Origin: Linum tenue | Taxonomy: Eukaryota; Streptophyta; Magnoliopsida; Malpighiales; Linaceae | DNA: 64,000 nucleotides | NCBI GenBank assembly: GCA_946122785.1 | Contig: CAMGYJ010000003.1 | Location: forward strand, 4,588,001-4,652,000 | Direction of reading: 5' to 3' | Shown here: in pieces, positions 1 to 10,684 of the stretch | Position numbering within the stretch: position 1 is the first letter of the stretch | How the letters are laid out: each line of letters opens with the position of its first letter | Program-made: the position numbers and the translations under genes | The notes under the pieces: model-generated | What the model saw: the letters and a program-made list of their open reading frames with translations, nothing else | Databases searched by the model: none | What the model was told of the DNA's origin: nothing

Positions 1-280
1 GTGAACAAGACCGGCCCCGGCGCCGCTCACTTCCAAATGGCGACCACTACCACTACTAGTCTCCGCGACGGCGACGGAGATGATCGCGTCATTAACAACT
101 CTCTCTCTCTCTCTCTCTCTTCAATTTCGGGGCACCGTGATCGATACCCACCTGATTCGTTATCCGAATTCCGCCATGGAGATCAGGTTGCTCGCCAAGA
201 ACAAGCCTGAGAATCGCCTCAAGATCGCCAAAGCCGGGGAGATTCGACACCATGGATCAGAATCGTGGTGGCGTAGATGA
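1..280 (+). pseudogene. Decayed fragment of an ARM-repeat (PUB4-like) gene
   Basis: From about 175 to 255 the plus strand encodes MEIRLLAKNKPENRLKIAKA followed by GEI. This closely resembles the conserved block at the start of the armadillo repeats of plant ARM-repeat/U-box proteins of the PUB4 type, from memory of the family, where it is followed by a long repeat array. Here the frame ends in a stop at about 278 after unrelated residues, and no later ARM repeats follow. Upstream is a CT-rich microsatellite (about 102-120) and a low-complexity frame open to the window edge. I read it as a gene fragment or pseudogene rather than a working exon. The true extent to the left is unknown because the window starts here. 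An exon with an unseen donor is the alternative, but no downstream exon is visible. Confidence 0.45.
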
Positions 281-3200
281 CGGAGGTCATCTATTAAGTT
301 TTATTTTTATTTTTTAGTAGTTGTAAAATGAGGTGGAAAGTGTAAATATTTAAATTTGATTATTTTAATGGCCACGTCACTCATGTAACGGTCAACTATA
401 ATAGTTTACTGCCACATCAGCAAAAACTAACGGAGAGTGACCAAACTTAAACTATTGAACTAATCTTAGATTCTTAGTGACCATGAAAGGAATTAAATAT
501 TTGAAGTGACCAAACATAAACGTTTTTAGTAAACCCAGTGACCAATCTTGCAATTAACCCAAATAAAATCACATGGAAAAAGTGTAGTGAGAGTTAAATT
601 TGAGGAAATTAGAATTAGGGTAGGGTTTGGGGAGAGTAGGGCGACGAAATAAGTGTGGGCGGGTATCCATGGGTCGGGTACCCCTAAACCCAAACCCAAC
701 CTGATGGATAGTGTACGGGTTTAAACCAAACCCAACCCGAAACCCCACCTTGACAGGGCTGAGTCGGATAGTGTACCCGTTGGTTCGGATTTTTGTTGCC
801 ATCCTAATCTCGACATTGCATTTACTCACGGGATCAGAGAGGATAGAGGTTACTATGTATTTCTTGCATGGATCAAACATTATTGTGCTAGAGTACTAGA
901 GGAAGAGGTGTCACCCAATTTAGCAGTGGCCCATGGTTACTCTTGGGCTGTAGGCAAGCTACTAGATATACATGTGGGCAAAACAAGTATCTTTTCTCCC
1001 GCTTGGGCTAGTGGCCCGGTCGCACGGACGGAGGCCCGAGCAGAGAGGAATTATCAAAGGAAGAAAGCAACGCATGCATGCAGGCGAAGGCCCGCATTGA
1101 GCAATTTAGTCCGAGACTGCATTGAGAGGTATTTTAGGCCCGGCCCAAAATCGGTCCCAGCTAGCTCCAAATTGTTAGCTTGTTGAATTTTGACCATCTT
1201 GGTTAGGACGTTCATACTCCTCGTTCGAATATAGTTTGAAGAAGTGTGAACCCAAATAACTTCCGCATTAATTTCCAGAAGTCGAAAGTATATCCATTCA
1301 ATAAACATCGGAAAAAGTTTCCACCGAGAAACAACTGATTTTATACTCTTGAGTAGACATACAAGTTGGCAACCAAGATAGATGAGCCCAAGCAAGTTTC
1401 AGGCCCCTCTTGCTAGTTCATACAAACGTTTGATCATTAATTAGGTTAGATATAAGTCCCTTCTCTATAATGATAATCACATACAAAAGGGTAGGGTGAG
1501 CAATAAGTATCCATTCCCTAGCTCCTTAATCTTCACAATTAGAGTCCTGAATTGCATGCTTTGAATTAAGCTTACAAATGTCCAATGGACGACCGCAATT
1601 CATGGTCCAACTATAACCCTAATCGATTTTAGGAAGCTAATCAAAATTGAACAAATTAAAGCAACATGACTTCTTGGATCTTTTGAGAATATTCACGATC
1701 GAGTGACCAAGCAAACACCCTTTTCTGTTCTACGGCCCCAACATTTGGACGGCAAGTAAGCGGCCATTATTGATCTGATCATCACCCAAGCTTCGTGCCT
1801 TTGATTATGCGGTCGATGAGGGGCTACCATTGAAAGTGATTGACTCCATAGCTTTAACCTTTTTGAACGTGGGTGGGAATTCATAACTCGATCGGAAGCT
1901 ACAAGATTCCTCTTTGGTAGTTAGGTGGCTTTTGTTTTGCTTGGGAGAGGAACGGTGGCTATTGCTAGTCAATCGCATCTTTTATTTGATGAGTTGGTGC
2001 AAATAGTTAAAGTTATTTAGATAAATTGTTTCTATGAGTATTTGATTCAGATATCTCGTGGTTGAATCTTCTAAAACAAATAATATTTGTTAGGAACTCA
2101 GAATCGCAAACCGTGAACATCTGCAGAATTCATAACTCAGTGCCTGAGTTTTAGGGTTTGAATTCGTCAAACCTTATACAATATAAACTAAGCTTATAAA
2201 GACAATTAACCCTCCAACGTTACTCATAAAAACAAGGGGCATATATATAACCTGCAGCCCATGATTACATAATATATCTTCAATCTACCGATATAATAAA
2301 CGTTACGTACCATGACACAAACCATTTGATACTATTACTCGAATTATTTCCTTTTTCGGTCCTTAGGACATTTCCATTGTGCAATGTCCCGTAGTAGCCA
2401 CTAATTGTATACTAATTACCGAAGTTCAAAATCACATGCAATGTCCTTTGTTGGTGGGCAATTGGAATATTCTCAATGGAATCTATGCCCTCTCTCTCTC
2501 TCTCTGGACTTGCTGCAGAAGGTTTGTACTGCAATACGCTTTGTTTCACTGTTTTCTGCTTTCCTGAAAGGAAAGCTTGTCTGTTTGTTTGTTGACAACA
2601 TTACCCATAGGTAAGAGGTTTCACATGATTGTAAGGTGGGAGTTACGTTGATCGTTATACACTAGCTAGCTTAGGTAGTTCTGGTCATTTAAGGACTATG
2701 TTCTCCTCCACATTACAGTAGTTTAATTCAGCGGCCACCATGCATGTAGCCTGTTGAATCAAGTTCAGTCAATGAGTTTTAATCGAATAACGGTTTGATC
2801 TAGTGGTTAGGAGTGATCCTGACCCGTCCTCAGTGGCGGAGCTATGCACAAAGCACAATTGAGGGGGGTGCATGTAGTGCCATGTAGGAATGGAACCACT
2901 GATCCAATCGTTAACAATGAGCAATCTCACCATCTCAGCTAGGATTTTTTCATTTATAAATCACACATTTAATTATAGCAATGTTAATTATCTGTCCTAA
3001 TATCAAAACGCAAAACTCTAATCGTCGATCCCAGCAACCCCTAGTTACAATTTCGTTCTTCCTCCACCTAGCAGTAGCAGAGGCGCTGCGAGTTGCACGC
3101 AGAGCTCGCCATCTCCGACTCCTAGCTCGCCGAACCTCCACCTACCACCCATATTTCCGGCTCCTATCCTCCAAATCCAAACTATCTCCAGGCAGGGACG

Positions 3201-4712
3201 GAGCCAGGAATTTAGGTATGCGTCATTTGTTGACCCTGTAAGGGTCGGGACGTGTAGGGACAACTTAGGGACGAGTCAGTTTTTGACCCTGTGACCCTTA
3301 GCAACAACAAATATCTCATACCACATTGGACCTCTTTGTAAAGTTTTAAAAGTTTAGGTACTAACTTGTAAAAATAAAAAAATAGGTACCAAAACGTAAT
3401 GTCACCATAAAAAATTATGGACTTATTTGTAAAAAATAAATTTTAGGTACTAAATTATAAGAAAAATAATTTTGGGTACCAAAAAAAATAATTTGTACAA
3501 AGTAGTGTGTTAATTACGACCGCTCCGGCCCGGCCTGACCCTTCCCAGCCCTTGAGAGTCAGACAGGATAAAAAAGGAGATAGGGACAGGACGGATTAGT
3601 TATACATCTTGTCTTTTCAAGGACGGATCAAACAAGGTCAGGATGAAACAGACAAATTTTCAGCCAACTAGTACTAATGGTAGTATGGTTTCACAAACAC
3701 TCCTTGAAAAAAAAAAAAGGGAAAAGGGTAAAACTGATAAGAAGATATTTTCCAATATAATTAATGCACATCTCCCTCTCGAAGTTAGGAGAAGGTGGCA
3801 ATCCGATCTAACCCATATTTTCAGCAATGGTAGCAGTCAAAACTAAGGACCACGGATAATGTTTATCGCCCACAACATTCAACATGTACCTCTCTCTCTC
3901 TGTGGATGGGTTGCTCTCTTAAATTACATGCATGCATGCTCCCACTATTTCCCCTCAGATATTTTCCATGTAAAAAAATTCACTCCGAAATGAAAAAAAT
4001 TTATAGTCTCCCGTAAGTCAAAGTTTACTCCTCCTTCTGTCCTTTGTGTGGGGCAAGGGAACTAATTAATGGGCTAATCTAAGTCTAGTAGGTTTGGAGT
4101 AAGACCATGCATCTCTATTGACTATTGCTAAAGAGCAGAATTATTAAAGTGAGGTGGTAACTAGAGTGATAATTGCTAGGGATAATGGAGTGCTTCTTGC
4201 TAAATTGATAAGTTTGCTATATGAGCAAGTCTTCTAGCAATGTTATATATACATATGGGGATGTACTTCGATTTTGTTTTATTTCTTTCCTTTTTCATTT
4301 TTTTTTTGTAACAATGGTATAGTTGTGTATTATATTAATAAGTTGTTTAATTAGATAAAAAAGTACTCATATATAAAATTAATAATATGATTATAAAAAT
4401 GATTATGAAACACAATTTTGGGTTATGAACACCAACTTCAAAATTATTTAAGAATTCATGATAGGTAAAAAAATCACCAACTTCAAGCAGATTTAGTTGA
4501 AGAAATTTGAAATCCATTTGGTTATAAACACCAACTTCAAAATTATCTTGTAATTAATTATTGATTATATATCAAGATATTTTTAGTATTTTATAATTCA
4601 ATTTACTAAACCCTAATTTTTGCATAAACATAAACTGTCAAATATATTATACAGTATTTTATTAATTATGATAAAATATTTTCAAAAAAATAATAAATGA
4701 TATGGATATATT
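281..4712. other. Intergenic DNA, no gene recognised
   Basis: AT-rich sequence with no open frame that resembles a known protein. It holds CT microsatellites (about 2489-2506 and 3890-3902), a G/C-skewed stretch at 640-760 with repeated GGGTT/AACCC-like motifs, and two isolated sequences that look like hAT termini (CAGTGGCGGAGC near 2831 and CAGGGACGGAGCC near 3190). I could not pair either with an opposite end or a target duplication, so they are not called as elements. Short open frames in this stretch have no recognisable domain. Confidence 0.6.
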
Positions 4713-4717
4713 GTAGG

Positions 4718-5343
4718 TGATGAGGACATCAATGGGCCAGTCACACGTGCTAAGGCAAGGACGTTGAAGGAGAAGGTTGCGACATATTTGGATAGCTACT
4801 TTGGAGCCATGGATGTGGAGCTATTTCGAGGGAAGCCATATATGATGATTCAAGTGGAGGAAGAAGGAGGAAGTGCTGAAGAGAAGGCAGATTGCAAGAA
4901 GCAGCCTTAACGGGTTGGGCTTAACGGGTTTGCTGGGCTGTTTCCGAGTTTCCTTGTTTTAAAGTCGGTTTATGATTGTTTTTCCATGTTGGAGTCGGAT
5001 TTGGGTTGTATTTTGCCTATTTAAAGGGCTGAACACGTTGGTTTTAGAAGGAGACGATTATTATTGAATTTCAGAGGCTAAAGCCGAGTTCCCTACGCGG
5101 AATTTGCCCTAATTACTCTGTCGAGAATCTCCAGAGTGCTAGAGCGACTCTTATCAGCTAGGTAATCACCCTGGTTGTGGCGAGCTACCCATATCGATTG
5201 CCCTTTATTCTGAGTTGAATCTGTCCGATCGATTCCTATATCGATTGCCCTTATTCACGGGTGAGTACTGTCCGATCGATTTCCATCCTATCCGGTTCTG
5301 TTTGGTTCGAGAAGCTTGACCCTGCGCAACTTTGATTATATCA
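4718..5343 (+). repeat. 5' LTR of the CRM-type element
   Basis: 626 bp, TG...CA, starting TGATGAGGAC and ending GATTATATCA. A TATA-like TATTTAAA lies at 5018-5025. The first 193 bp repeat the 3' end of the gag-pol frame and are presumably untranslated here. Differences from the 3' LTR are at 4776 (G), 4852 (A) and 4939 (T). Confidence 0.95.
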
Positions 5344-5345
5344 AG

Positions 5346-5357
5346 TGGTATCAGAGC
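5346..5357 (+). promoter_or_regulatory. Primer binding site, tRNA-iMet type
   Basis: TGGTATCAGAGC, the usual plant initiator-methionine tRNA complement, lies two bases after the 5' LTR. It would prime minus-strand DNA synthesis. Confidence 0.93.
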
Positions 5358-5578
5358 TAAGGTTCAAATCAGTGGCGTGTTCTTGAAGTTTTTTTTGAAG
5401 ATCTTGTGCGTTCTTGTTTGTGTTCTTGGTGGTTTTGTGCGAGTTCTTGAAGGTCTTGGCGTGTTCTTGAGCCGCAAGACAAGAGGTTGTTTGTTCTTGA
5501 GAGTTCTTGGTGTTCTTGCGAGGCAAGAAGCAGGTTGTGCGAGTTCTTGTGTTCTTGGAGGTTTCTTGCATCGCAAAC

Positions 5579-8500
5579 ATGGAAGCAGCACTCGAAGCGA
5601 TCAGAAATCAATTGGAGAACATTGCTCGTGCTCAAGAAGAGCAAACCGCAAGGCTTGCCGAGCAAGCCACGAGGATGGAGGCTGTCGAGACAAGGCTCCA
5701 GCAGCCGGTTGTGGTCGATGCAAACCCTAACCCTAGACCTCGACAAGAAGAAAGAGGAAGGGAAAACCGAGCTCCTCCACCCTTAGTTCACGAAGTACAG
5801 CGTCATATGCGCCAGCATAGACGCCTTGGAATGCCTCGAGCTGAAAGGAGAGGGCGGCAGCAACATCATGAAGAGGAGTTTAATGACGAGGAAGAAGAGG
5901 GCTTTGAGGAGGATGATGATTTGCGAAACCTCAAGGTCACGATTCCACCTATTCGCGGTACCACGAACCCTGATGCTTATTTGGATTGGGAGCGAAAGAT
6001 GGAACTAGTGTTTGATTGTCATAACTACTCCGAGAAAAAGAAAGTGACATTGGCTGCCCTAGAGTTCTCGGATTATGCACTTGTTTGGTGGGATCAGTTG
6101 GGAACGAAACGAAGGAGAAACAGACAGCGTCCTATTGAGACGTGGGATGAGATGAAAGGAATTATGAGGGATCGGTTTGTACCGAGTTCTCATTTGCGAG
6201 ATATGTATCAAAACCTCCAGCTTCTCCGGCAAGGAACTAAAAGCGTTGAAGATTATCACAAGGAGTTGGAAGTGTTGATGATACGTGCTGATGTGAGAGA
6301 GGATCGCGAGGCTACCATAGCTCGTTTTCTGTATGGTCTCAATCGAGAGATCAAGAACGTGGTGGAGATACAACCGTTCCTTGAACTTGAAGATTTGGTG
6401 GATATGGCAAGTAAAGTGGAACGACAGCTTCGAAATAGGAGGTTTCAACCCTCCATGAATTCCACACGTTCGAGCCAAGGAGTTGCAACCAACCCTAAGC
6501 CGCAACTGCCCGTGAAAGAAGCTCCTAGACCCGCGGCAAGGGCTGATGGTGCAAATCCAGTTATGAAGCAAGGTGGATCGTCGGGGGAAATTCGTTGTTT
6601 CAAATGCCATGGAAGAGGACACATTGCGAGCCAGTGTGCCAATAAGAAGACCCTGATCTTGCTTGATAATGGTGAGTATGTATCGGAGGAAGAGGAAGAG
6701 ACCACCGATTGTGATGTCGATGAGTCTATGGAAATGGAACCACCTCCAGGCAGCTTGTTTGTAGCACGGAGAGTATTGTCTGTGCAGCCTAAGGAGGAGA
6801 GTGAACAGAGAGAAAATATCTTCCATACGAGATGTGTAGTTGATGGGAAGTTGCTGTCTCTAGTGATCGATGGAGGAAGTTGCACGAACGTTGTGAGTGC
6901 GTGTGCGGTGAAGAGGCTAGGGCTGCCTACGTTGAAGCATCCAAATCCATACACGCTGCAATGGCTTAACGATCATGGATCCATCAAGGTCACAAAGCAG
7001 GCACTAATGAAGTTCGAGATTGGAGATTACAAAGATGAGATTTTGTGTGATATAGTGCCTATGCAAGCTGCACATGTGCTTTTTGGCAGGCCATGGCAAT
7101 TTGATCGACAAGCACAGCATGATGGAGTGACAAATAAGTACAAGTTGCAACATGGAGGAAAGAAGTTTGTGTTGAAGCCTCTGTCTCCAAGTGAAGTATA
7201 TCGAGATCAACTCCAAATGCAGCAACGTCGAGAGCAAGAAAAGGCAAGTAATGCCTCGGCCAAGAAGGGAGAAGAGGGAGCTGGAATTGTGGATTCGAAG
7301 GCAGTGATGCTAGCACGCAATGGAGATTTGAAGCAAGCTGCCTGTGCACGAGAACCTTTGATTGTGCTCATGTACAGGGACGTGCTGCTCAATCAAGAGC
7401 CAGTCCAAGAAGTTCCAGCCGAAGGAAGAGTGGTGTTGGATGAGTTCGAGGATGTGTTTCCAGAGGAAGCACCGAAGGGGCTGCCTCCTATTCGCGGAAT
7501 TGAGCACCAAATTGATTTCATGCCGGGAGCTCAAATTCCAAACAAGGCAGCATATCGAGCTAACCCGGAAGAGACCAAAGAGCTGCAAAGGCAGATTGAC
7601 GAGCTCATGGAGAAGGGGCATGTTCGAGAAAGTTTGAGCCCGTGTGCAGTTCCGGTGATTCTCGTGCCAAAGAAGGATCACACTTGGCGGATGTGTGTAG
7701 ACTGCCGAGCCATCAATCAAATTACAGTTAAGTATCGTCATCCAATTCCACGATTAGATGATATGCTTGATGAATTACATGGCTCTACGGTGTTTTCCAA
7801 GATTGATTTGAGATCAGGTTACCACCAAATTCGTATGAAGGAAGGAGACGAGTGGAAGACTGCGTTTAAGACCAAGCAGGGTCTATACGAATGGATGGTG
7901 ATGCCCTTTGGTTTAACCAATGCTCCTAGCACTTTCATGAGGCTGATGAACCATGTTTTGAGGCCATTCATTGGCAAGTTCGTGGTCGTATACTTCGACG
8001 ACATTCTGATCTACTCGAAGTGCATGGAGGATCATCTCAATCACTTGAGAGAGGTGTTGGCGATGTTGAGAAAGGAGAAATTGTATGCTAACCTCAAGAA
8101 GTGCTCGTTTTGCACTTCTAGTGTTATTTTTCTTGGTTTTGTGGTGAGTGCAGATGGAGTCCAGGTGGATGAAGAGAAGGTGAAAGCAATTCGCGATTGG
8201 CCTACTCCAACCAACGTGAATGAGGTGCGGAGCTTTCATGGGCTTGCTGGATTTTATCATCGATTTGTGCCCAACTTCAGCACCATTGCCGCACCATTGA
8301 CATCCATCATCAAGAAGAACGTGACGTTCTATTGGGGAGAGGAGCAGACCAGAGCATTCGAGCTGCTCAAGCACAAGCTCACGCATTCACCTATTCTGAT
8401 GTTGCCGGATTTCAATAAGACATTCGAGGTGGAGTGTGATGCTTCTGGTTTGGGAATTGGAGCAGTGTTGATGCAAGAGAAGAAGCCGATTGCTTACTTC

Positions 8501-10246
8501 AGTGAGAAGTTGAGTGGGGCTGCCCTCAACTATCCGACGTACGACAAGGAGCTTTATGCTCTAGTTCGAGCCTTAGAGACATGGCAACACTATCTTTGGC
8601 CGAAGGAGTTCGTGATTCACACTGATCACGAGTCGTTGAAGTATTTGAAAGCTCAACACAAGCTGAACAAGAGACATGCTCGATGGGTTGAGTTCATTGA
8701 GTCCTTTCCATATGTGATCAAGTACAAGCAGGGCAAGGAAAATGTAGTTGCTGATGCCCTATCTCGAAGACATTCGCTGATCACGACAATGGGGGTGAAG
8801 TATTTGGGTTTCGAGCATATCAAGGAGCTCTATTCTGTTGATGTTGACTTTGGGGAGATCTATAGAGCTTGTGAGCAGCATGGCGATGGGAAGTTCTATC
8901 GAAGTGATGGCTACTTGTTTCGAGCTAACCAGTTGTGTATTCCTCGATCATCACTTCGAGAGTTGCTGTTGAAAGAGGCTCATGGAGGAGGCTTAATGGC
9001 ACATTTTGGTGTAGACAAGACGCTGAGTTGTCTACAAGAGCACTTCTATTGGCCGCACATGAAGGGAGACGTGGAGAATCTGTGTGCGAGGTGTGTGGAG
9101 TGCAAGCAGGCCAAGTCGAAGGTGCAATCATCTGGATTGTACACACCGCTACCGATTCCATATGTTCCATGGATCGATATCTCTATGGATTTTGTGCTTG
9201 GTTTGCCGCGGACAAGGAAGGGAAGAGATTCGATTTTCGTGGTGGTGGATCGATTCTCGAAGATGGCACACTTTATCCCATGCCATAAGACTGACGATGC
9301 GATTAACGTGGCTGATTTGTTTTTCAGGGAAGTGGTGCGATTGCATGGGATGCCGCGTTCCATAGTATCCGATCGAGATACTAAGTTTCTGAGTTTCTTC
9401 TGGAAGACGTTGTGGAGCAAACTGGGGACGAAGCTGTTGTTCTCTACTACATGTCACCCTCAAACCGATGGGCAAACAGAGGTGGTCAATCGAACATTAT
9501 CCCAGATGCTTCGAGCTGTGATCAAGAGCAACATCAAGGTTTGGGAGGACTGCCTGCCCCATGTAGAGTTTGCTTACAACAGGATGGTGCACTCGACGAT
9601 GAAGTTCACTCCGTTTGAGCTCGTGTATGGTTTCAATCCACTCACACCTTTGGATTTGATGCCATTACCTTTGAATGAACAGGTCAATCTCGATGGAGCC
9701 AAGAAAGCTGAGTTCGTGAAGAGTTTACATGAGAAGGCGAGATTGAACATTGAGAGAAGGACGGAGCAGATCATGCGCAATGTGAACAAAAACAGAAAAC
9801 CGAGGCACTTTGAAGTTGGCGACTGGGTGTGGGTGCATTTGAGGAAGGAGAGGTTTCCCCAGCAGAGGAAATCAAAGTTAATGCCCCGATGTGATGGTCC
9901 TTTCCAGGTGGTTTCGAAGATTGGAAGCAATGCCTACAAGATCGACTTGCCGGGAGAGTATGGAGTAAGTGCAACGTTTAATGTTTCTGACCTTGCACCT
10001 TATTTGGATGGCAATTCGGATTTGAGGGCAAATCCTTTTGAAGAAGGAGGGGCTGATGAGGACATCAATGGGCCAGTCACACGTGCTAAGGCAAGGACGT
10101 TGAAGGAGAAGCTTGCGACATATTTGGATAGCTACTTTGGAGCCATGGATGTGGAGCTATTTCGAGGGAAGCCATATATGATGATTCGAGTGGAGGAAGA
10201 AGGAGGAAGTGCTGAAGAGAAGGCAGATTGCAAGAAGCAGCCTTAA
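5579..10246 (+). CDS. Gag-Pol polyprotein of the CRM-type Ty3/gypsy element (1555 aa)
   Basis: The frame is open from 5507, but the ATG at 5579 ([10 protein letters not shown]) is preferred because the 24 codons before it are part of the GTTCTTG-rich leader. Order of domains: coiled-coil N terminus; gag core about residues 118-285; CCHC zinc knuckle ([14 protein letters not shown]) about 338-351; protease with D431-G-G-S; reverse transcriptase with YFDD at 805-808; RNase H with the first Asp about 954 (CDASG); integrase with H1135 and H1142 then C-x2-C, and catalytic D1204, D1265 and E1301, which fits DD35E exactly. The tail after the FNVSDLAPY motif continues into the 3' LTR for about 64 residues (PVTRAKART and onward) and stops at 10246. 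I see no classical chromodomain in the tail, which would fit the CRM subgroups that lack the centromere-targeting motif. Uninterrupted and probably functional. Confidence 0.93.
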   Translation: MEAALEAIRNQLENIARAQEEQTARLAEQATRMEAVETRLQQPVVVDANPNPRPRQEERGRENRAPPPLVHEVQRHMRQHRRLGMPRAERRGRQQHHEEEFNDEEEEGFEEDDDLRNLKVTIPPIRGTTNPDAYLDWERKMELVFDCHNYSEKKKVTLAALEFSDYALVWWDQLGTKRRRNRQRPIETWDEMKGIMRDRFVPSSHLRDMYQNLQLLRQGTKSVEDYHKELEVLMIRADVREDREATIARFLYGLNREIKNVVEIQPFLELEDLVDMASKVERQLRNRRFQPSMNSTRSSQGVATNPKPQLPVKEAPRPAARADGANPVMKQGGSSGEIRCFKCHGRGHIASQCANKKTLILLDNGEYVSEEEEETTDCDVDESMEMEPPPGSLFVARRVLSVQPKEESEQRENIFHTRCVVDGKLLSLVIDGGSCTNVVSACAVKRLGLPTLKHPNPYTLQWLNDHGSIKVTKQALMKFEIGDYKDEILCDIVPMQAAHVLFGRPWQFDRQAQHDGVTNKYKLQHGGKKFVLKPLSPSEVYRDQLQMQQRREQEKASNASAKKGEEGAGIVDSKAVMLARNGDLKQAACAREPLIVLMYRDVLLNQEPVQEVPAEGRVVLDEFEDVFPEEAPKGLPPIRGIEHQIDFMPGAQIPNKAAYRANPEETKELQRQIDELMEKGHVRESLSPCAVPVILVPKKDHTWRMCVDCRAINQITVKYRHPIPRLDDMLDELHGSTVFSKIDLRSGYHQIRMKEGDEWKTAFKTKQGLYEWMVMPFGLTNAPSTFMRLMNHVLRPFIGKFVVVYFDDILIYSKCMEDHLNHLREVLAMLRKEKLYANLKKCSFCTSSVIFLGFVVSADGVQVDEEKVKAIRDWPTPTNVNEVRSFHGLAGFYHRFVPNFSTIAAPLTSIIKKNVTFYWGEEQTRAFELLKHKLTHSPILMLPDFNKTFEVECDASGLGIGAVLMQEKKPIAYFSEKLSGAALNYPTYDKELYALVRALETWQHYLWPKEFVIHTDHESLKYLKAQHKLNKRHARWVEFIESFPYVIKYKQGKENVVADALSRRHSLITTMGVKYLGFEHIKELYSVDVDFGEIYRACEQHGDGKFYRSDGYLFRANQLCIPRSSLRELLLKEAHGGGLMAHFGVDKTLSCLQEHFYWPHMKGDVENLCARCVECKQAKSKVQSSGLYTPLPIPYVPWIDISMDFVLGLPRTRKGRDSIFVVVDRFSKMAHFIPCHKTDDAINVADLFFREVVRLHGMPRSIVSDRDTKFLSFFWKTLWSKLGTKLLFSTTCHPQTDGQTEVVNRTLSQMLRAVIKSNIKVWEDCLPHVEFAYNRMVHSTMKFTPFELVYGFNPLTPLDLMPLPLNEQVNLDGAKKAEFVKSLHEKARLNIERRTEQIMRNVNKNRKPRHFEVGDWVWVHLRKERFPQQRKSKLMPRCDGPFQVVSKIGSNAYKIDLPGEYGVSATFNVSDLAPYLDGNSDLRANPFEEGGADEDINGPVTRAKARTLKEKLATYLDSYFGAMDVELFRGKPYMMIRVEEEGGSAEEKADCKKQP
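10040..10052 (+). promoter_or_regulatory. Polypurine tract of the CRM-type element
   Basis: A run of 13 purines (GAAGAAGGAGGGG) sits one base before the 3' LTR, where plus-strand priming is expected. It is also coding: it specifies the E-E-G-G part of the polyprotein, so a priming site and a protein sequence overlap. Confidence 0.85.
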
Positions 10247-10679
10247 CGGGTTGGGCTTAACGGGTTTGCTGGGCAGTTTCCGAGTTTCCTTGTTTTAAAG
10301 TCGGTTTATGATTGTTTTTCCATGTTGGAGTCGGATTTGGGTTGTATTTTGCCTATTTAAAGGGCTGAACACGTTGGTTTTAGAAGGAGACGATTATTAT
10401 TGAATTTCAGAGGCTAAAGCCGAGTTCCCTACGCGGAATTTGCCCTAATTACTCTGTCGAGAATCTCCAGAGTGCTAGAGCGACTCTTATCAGCTAGGTA
10501 ATCACCCTGGTTGTGGCGAGCTACCCATATCGATTGCCCTTTATTCTGAGTTGAATCTGTCCGATCGATTCCTATATCGATTGCCCTTATTCACGGGTGA
10601 GTACTGTCCGATCGATTTCCATCCTATCCGGTTCTGTTTGGTTCGAGAAGCTTGACCCTGCGCAACTTTGATTATATCA
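10054..10679 (+). repeat. 3' LTR of the CRM-type element
   Basis: 626 bp, 623 of which match the 5' LTR. Bases 10054-10246 are the last part of the gag-pol frame. Followed directly by the target duplication GTAGG. Confidence 0.95.
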
Positions 10680-10684
10680 GTAGG

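Larger units (their letters stand above)
4713..10684 (+). mobile_element. Complete CRM-type Ty3/gypsy retrotransposon with TSD
   Basis: The element runs 4718-10679, flanked by the 5-bp target duplication GTAGG (4713-4717 and 10680-10684). It has two 626-bp LTRs, an initiator-Met primer binding site, one gag-pol frame and a polypurine tract. The LTRs begin TGATGAGGACATC, a start I recall as characteristic of CRM-clade chromoviruses, whose reading frame also enters the 3' LTR. Counting by eye, the LTRs differ at three sites (4776/10112, 4852/10188, 4939/10275), so the insertion is recent. At an assumed 1.3e-8 substitutions per site per year this is roughly 0.2 million years. All catalytic motifs are present and no stop interrupts the frame, so it may be autonomous. 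CRM elements often favour centromeric chromatin, but this window alone does not show a centromere. Confidence 0.93.

Noticed and set aside
2829..3640. hAT-like terminal sequences CAGTGGCGGAGC and CAGGGACGGAGCC
   Set aside because: No partner end or 8-bp duplication could be found, so no element is called.
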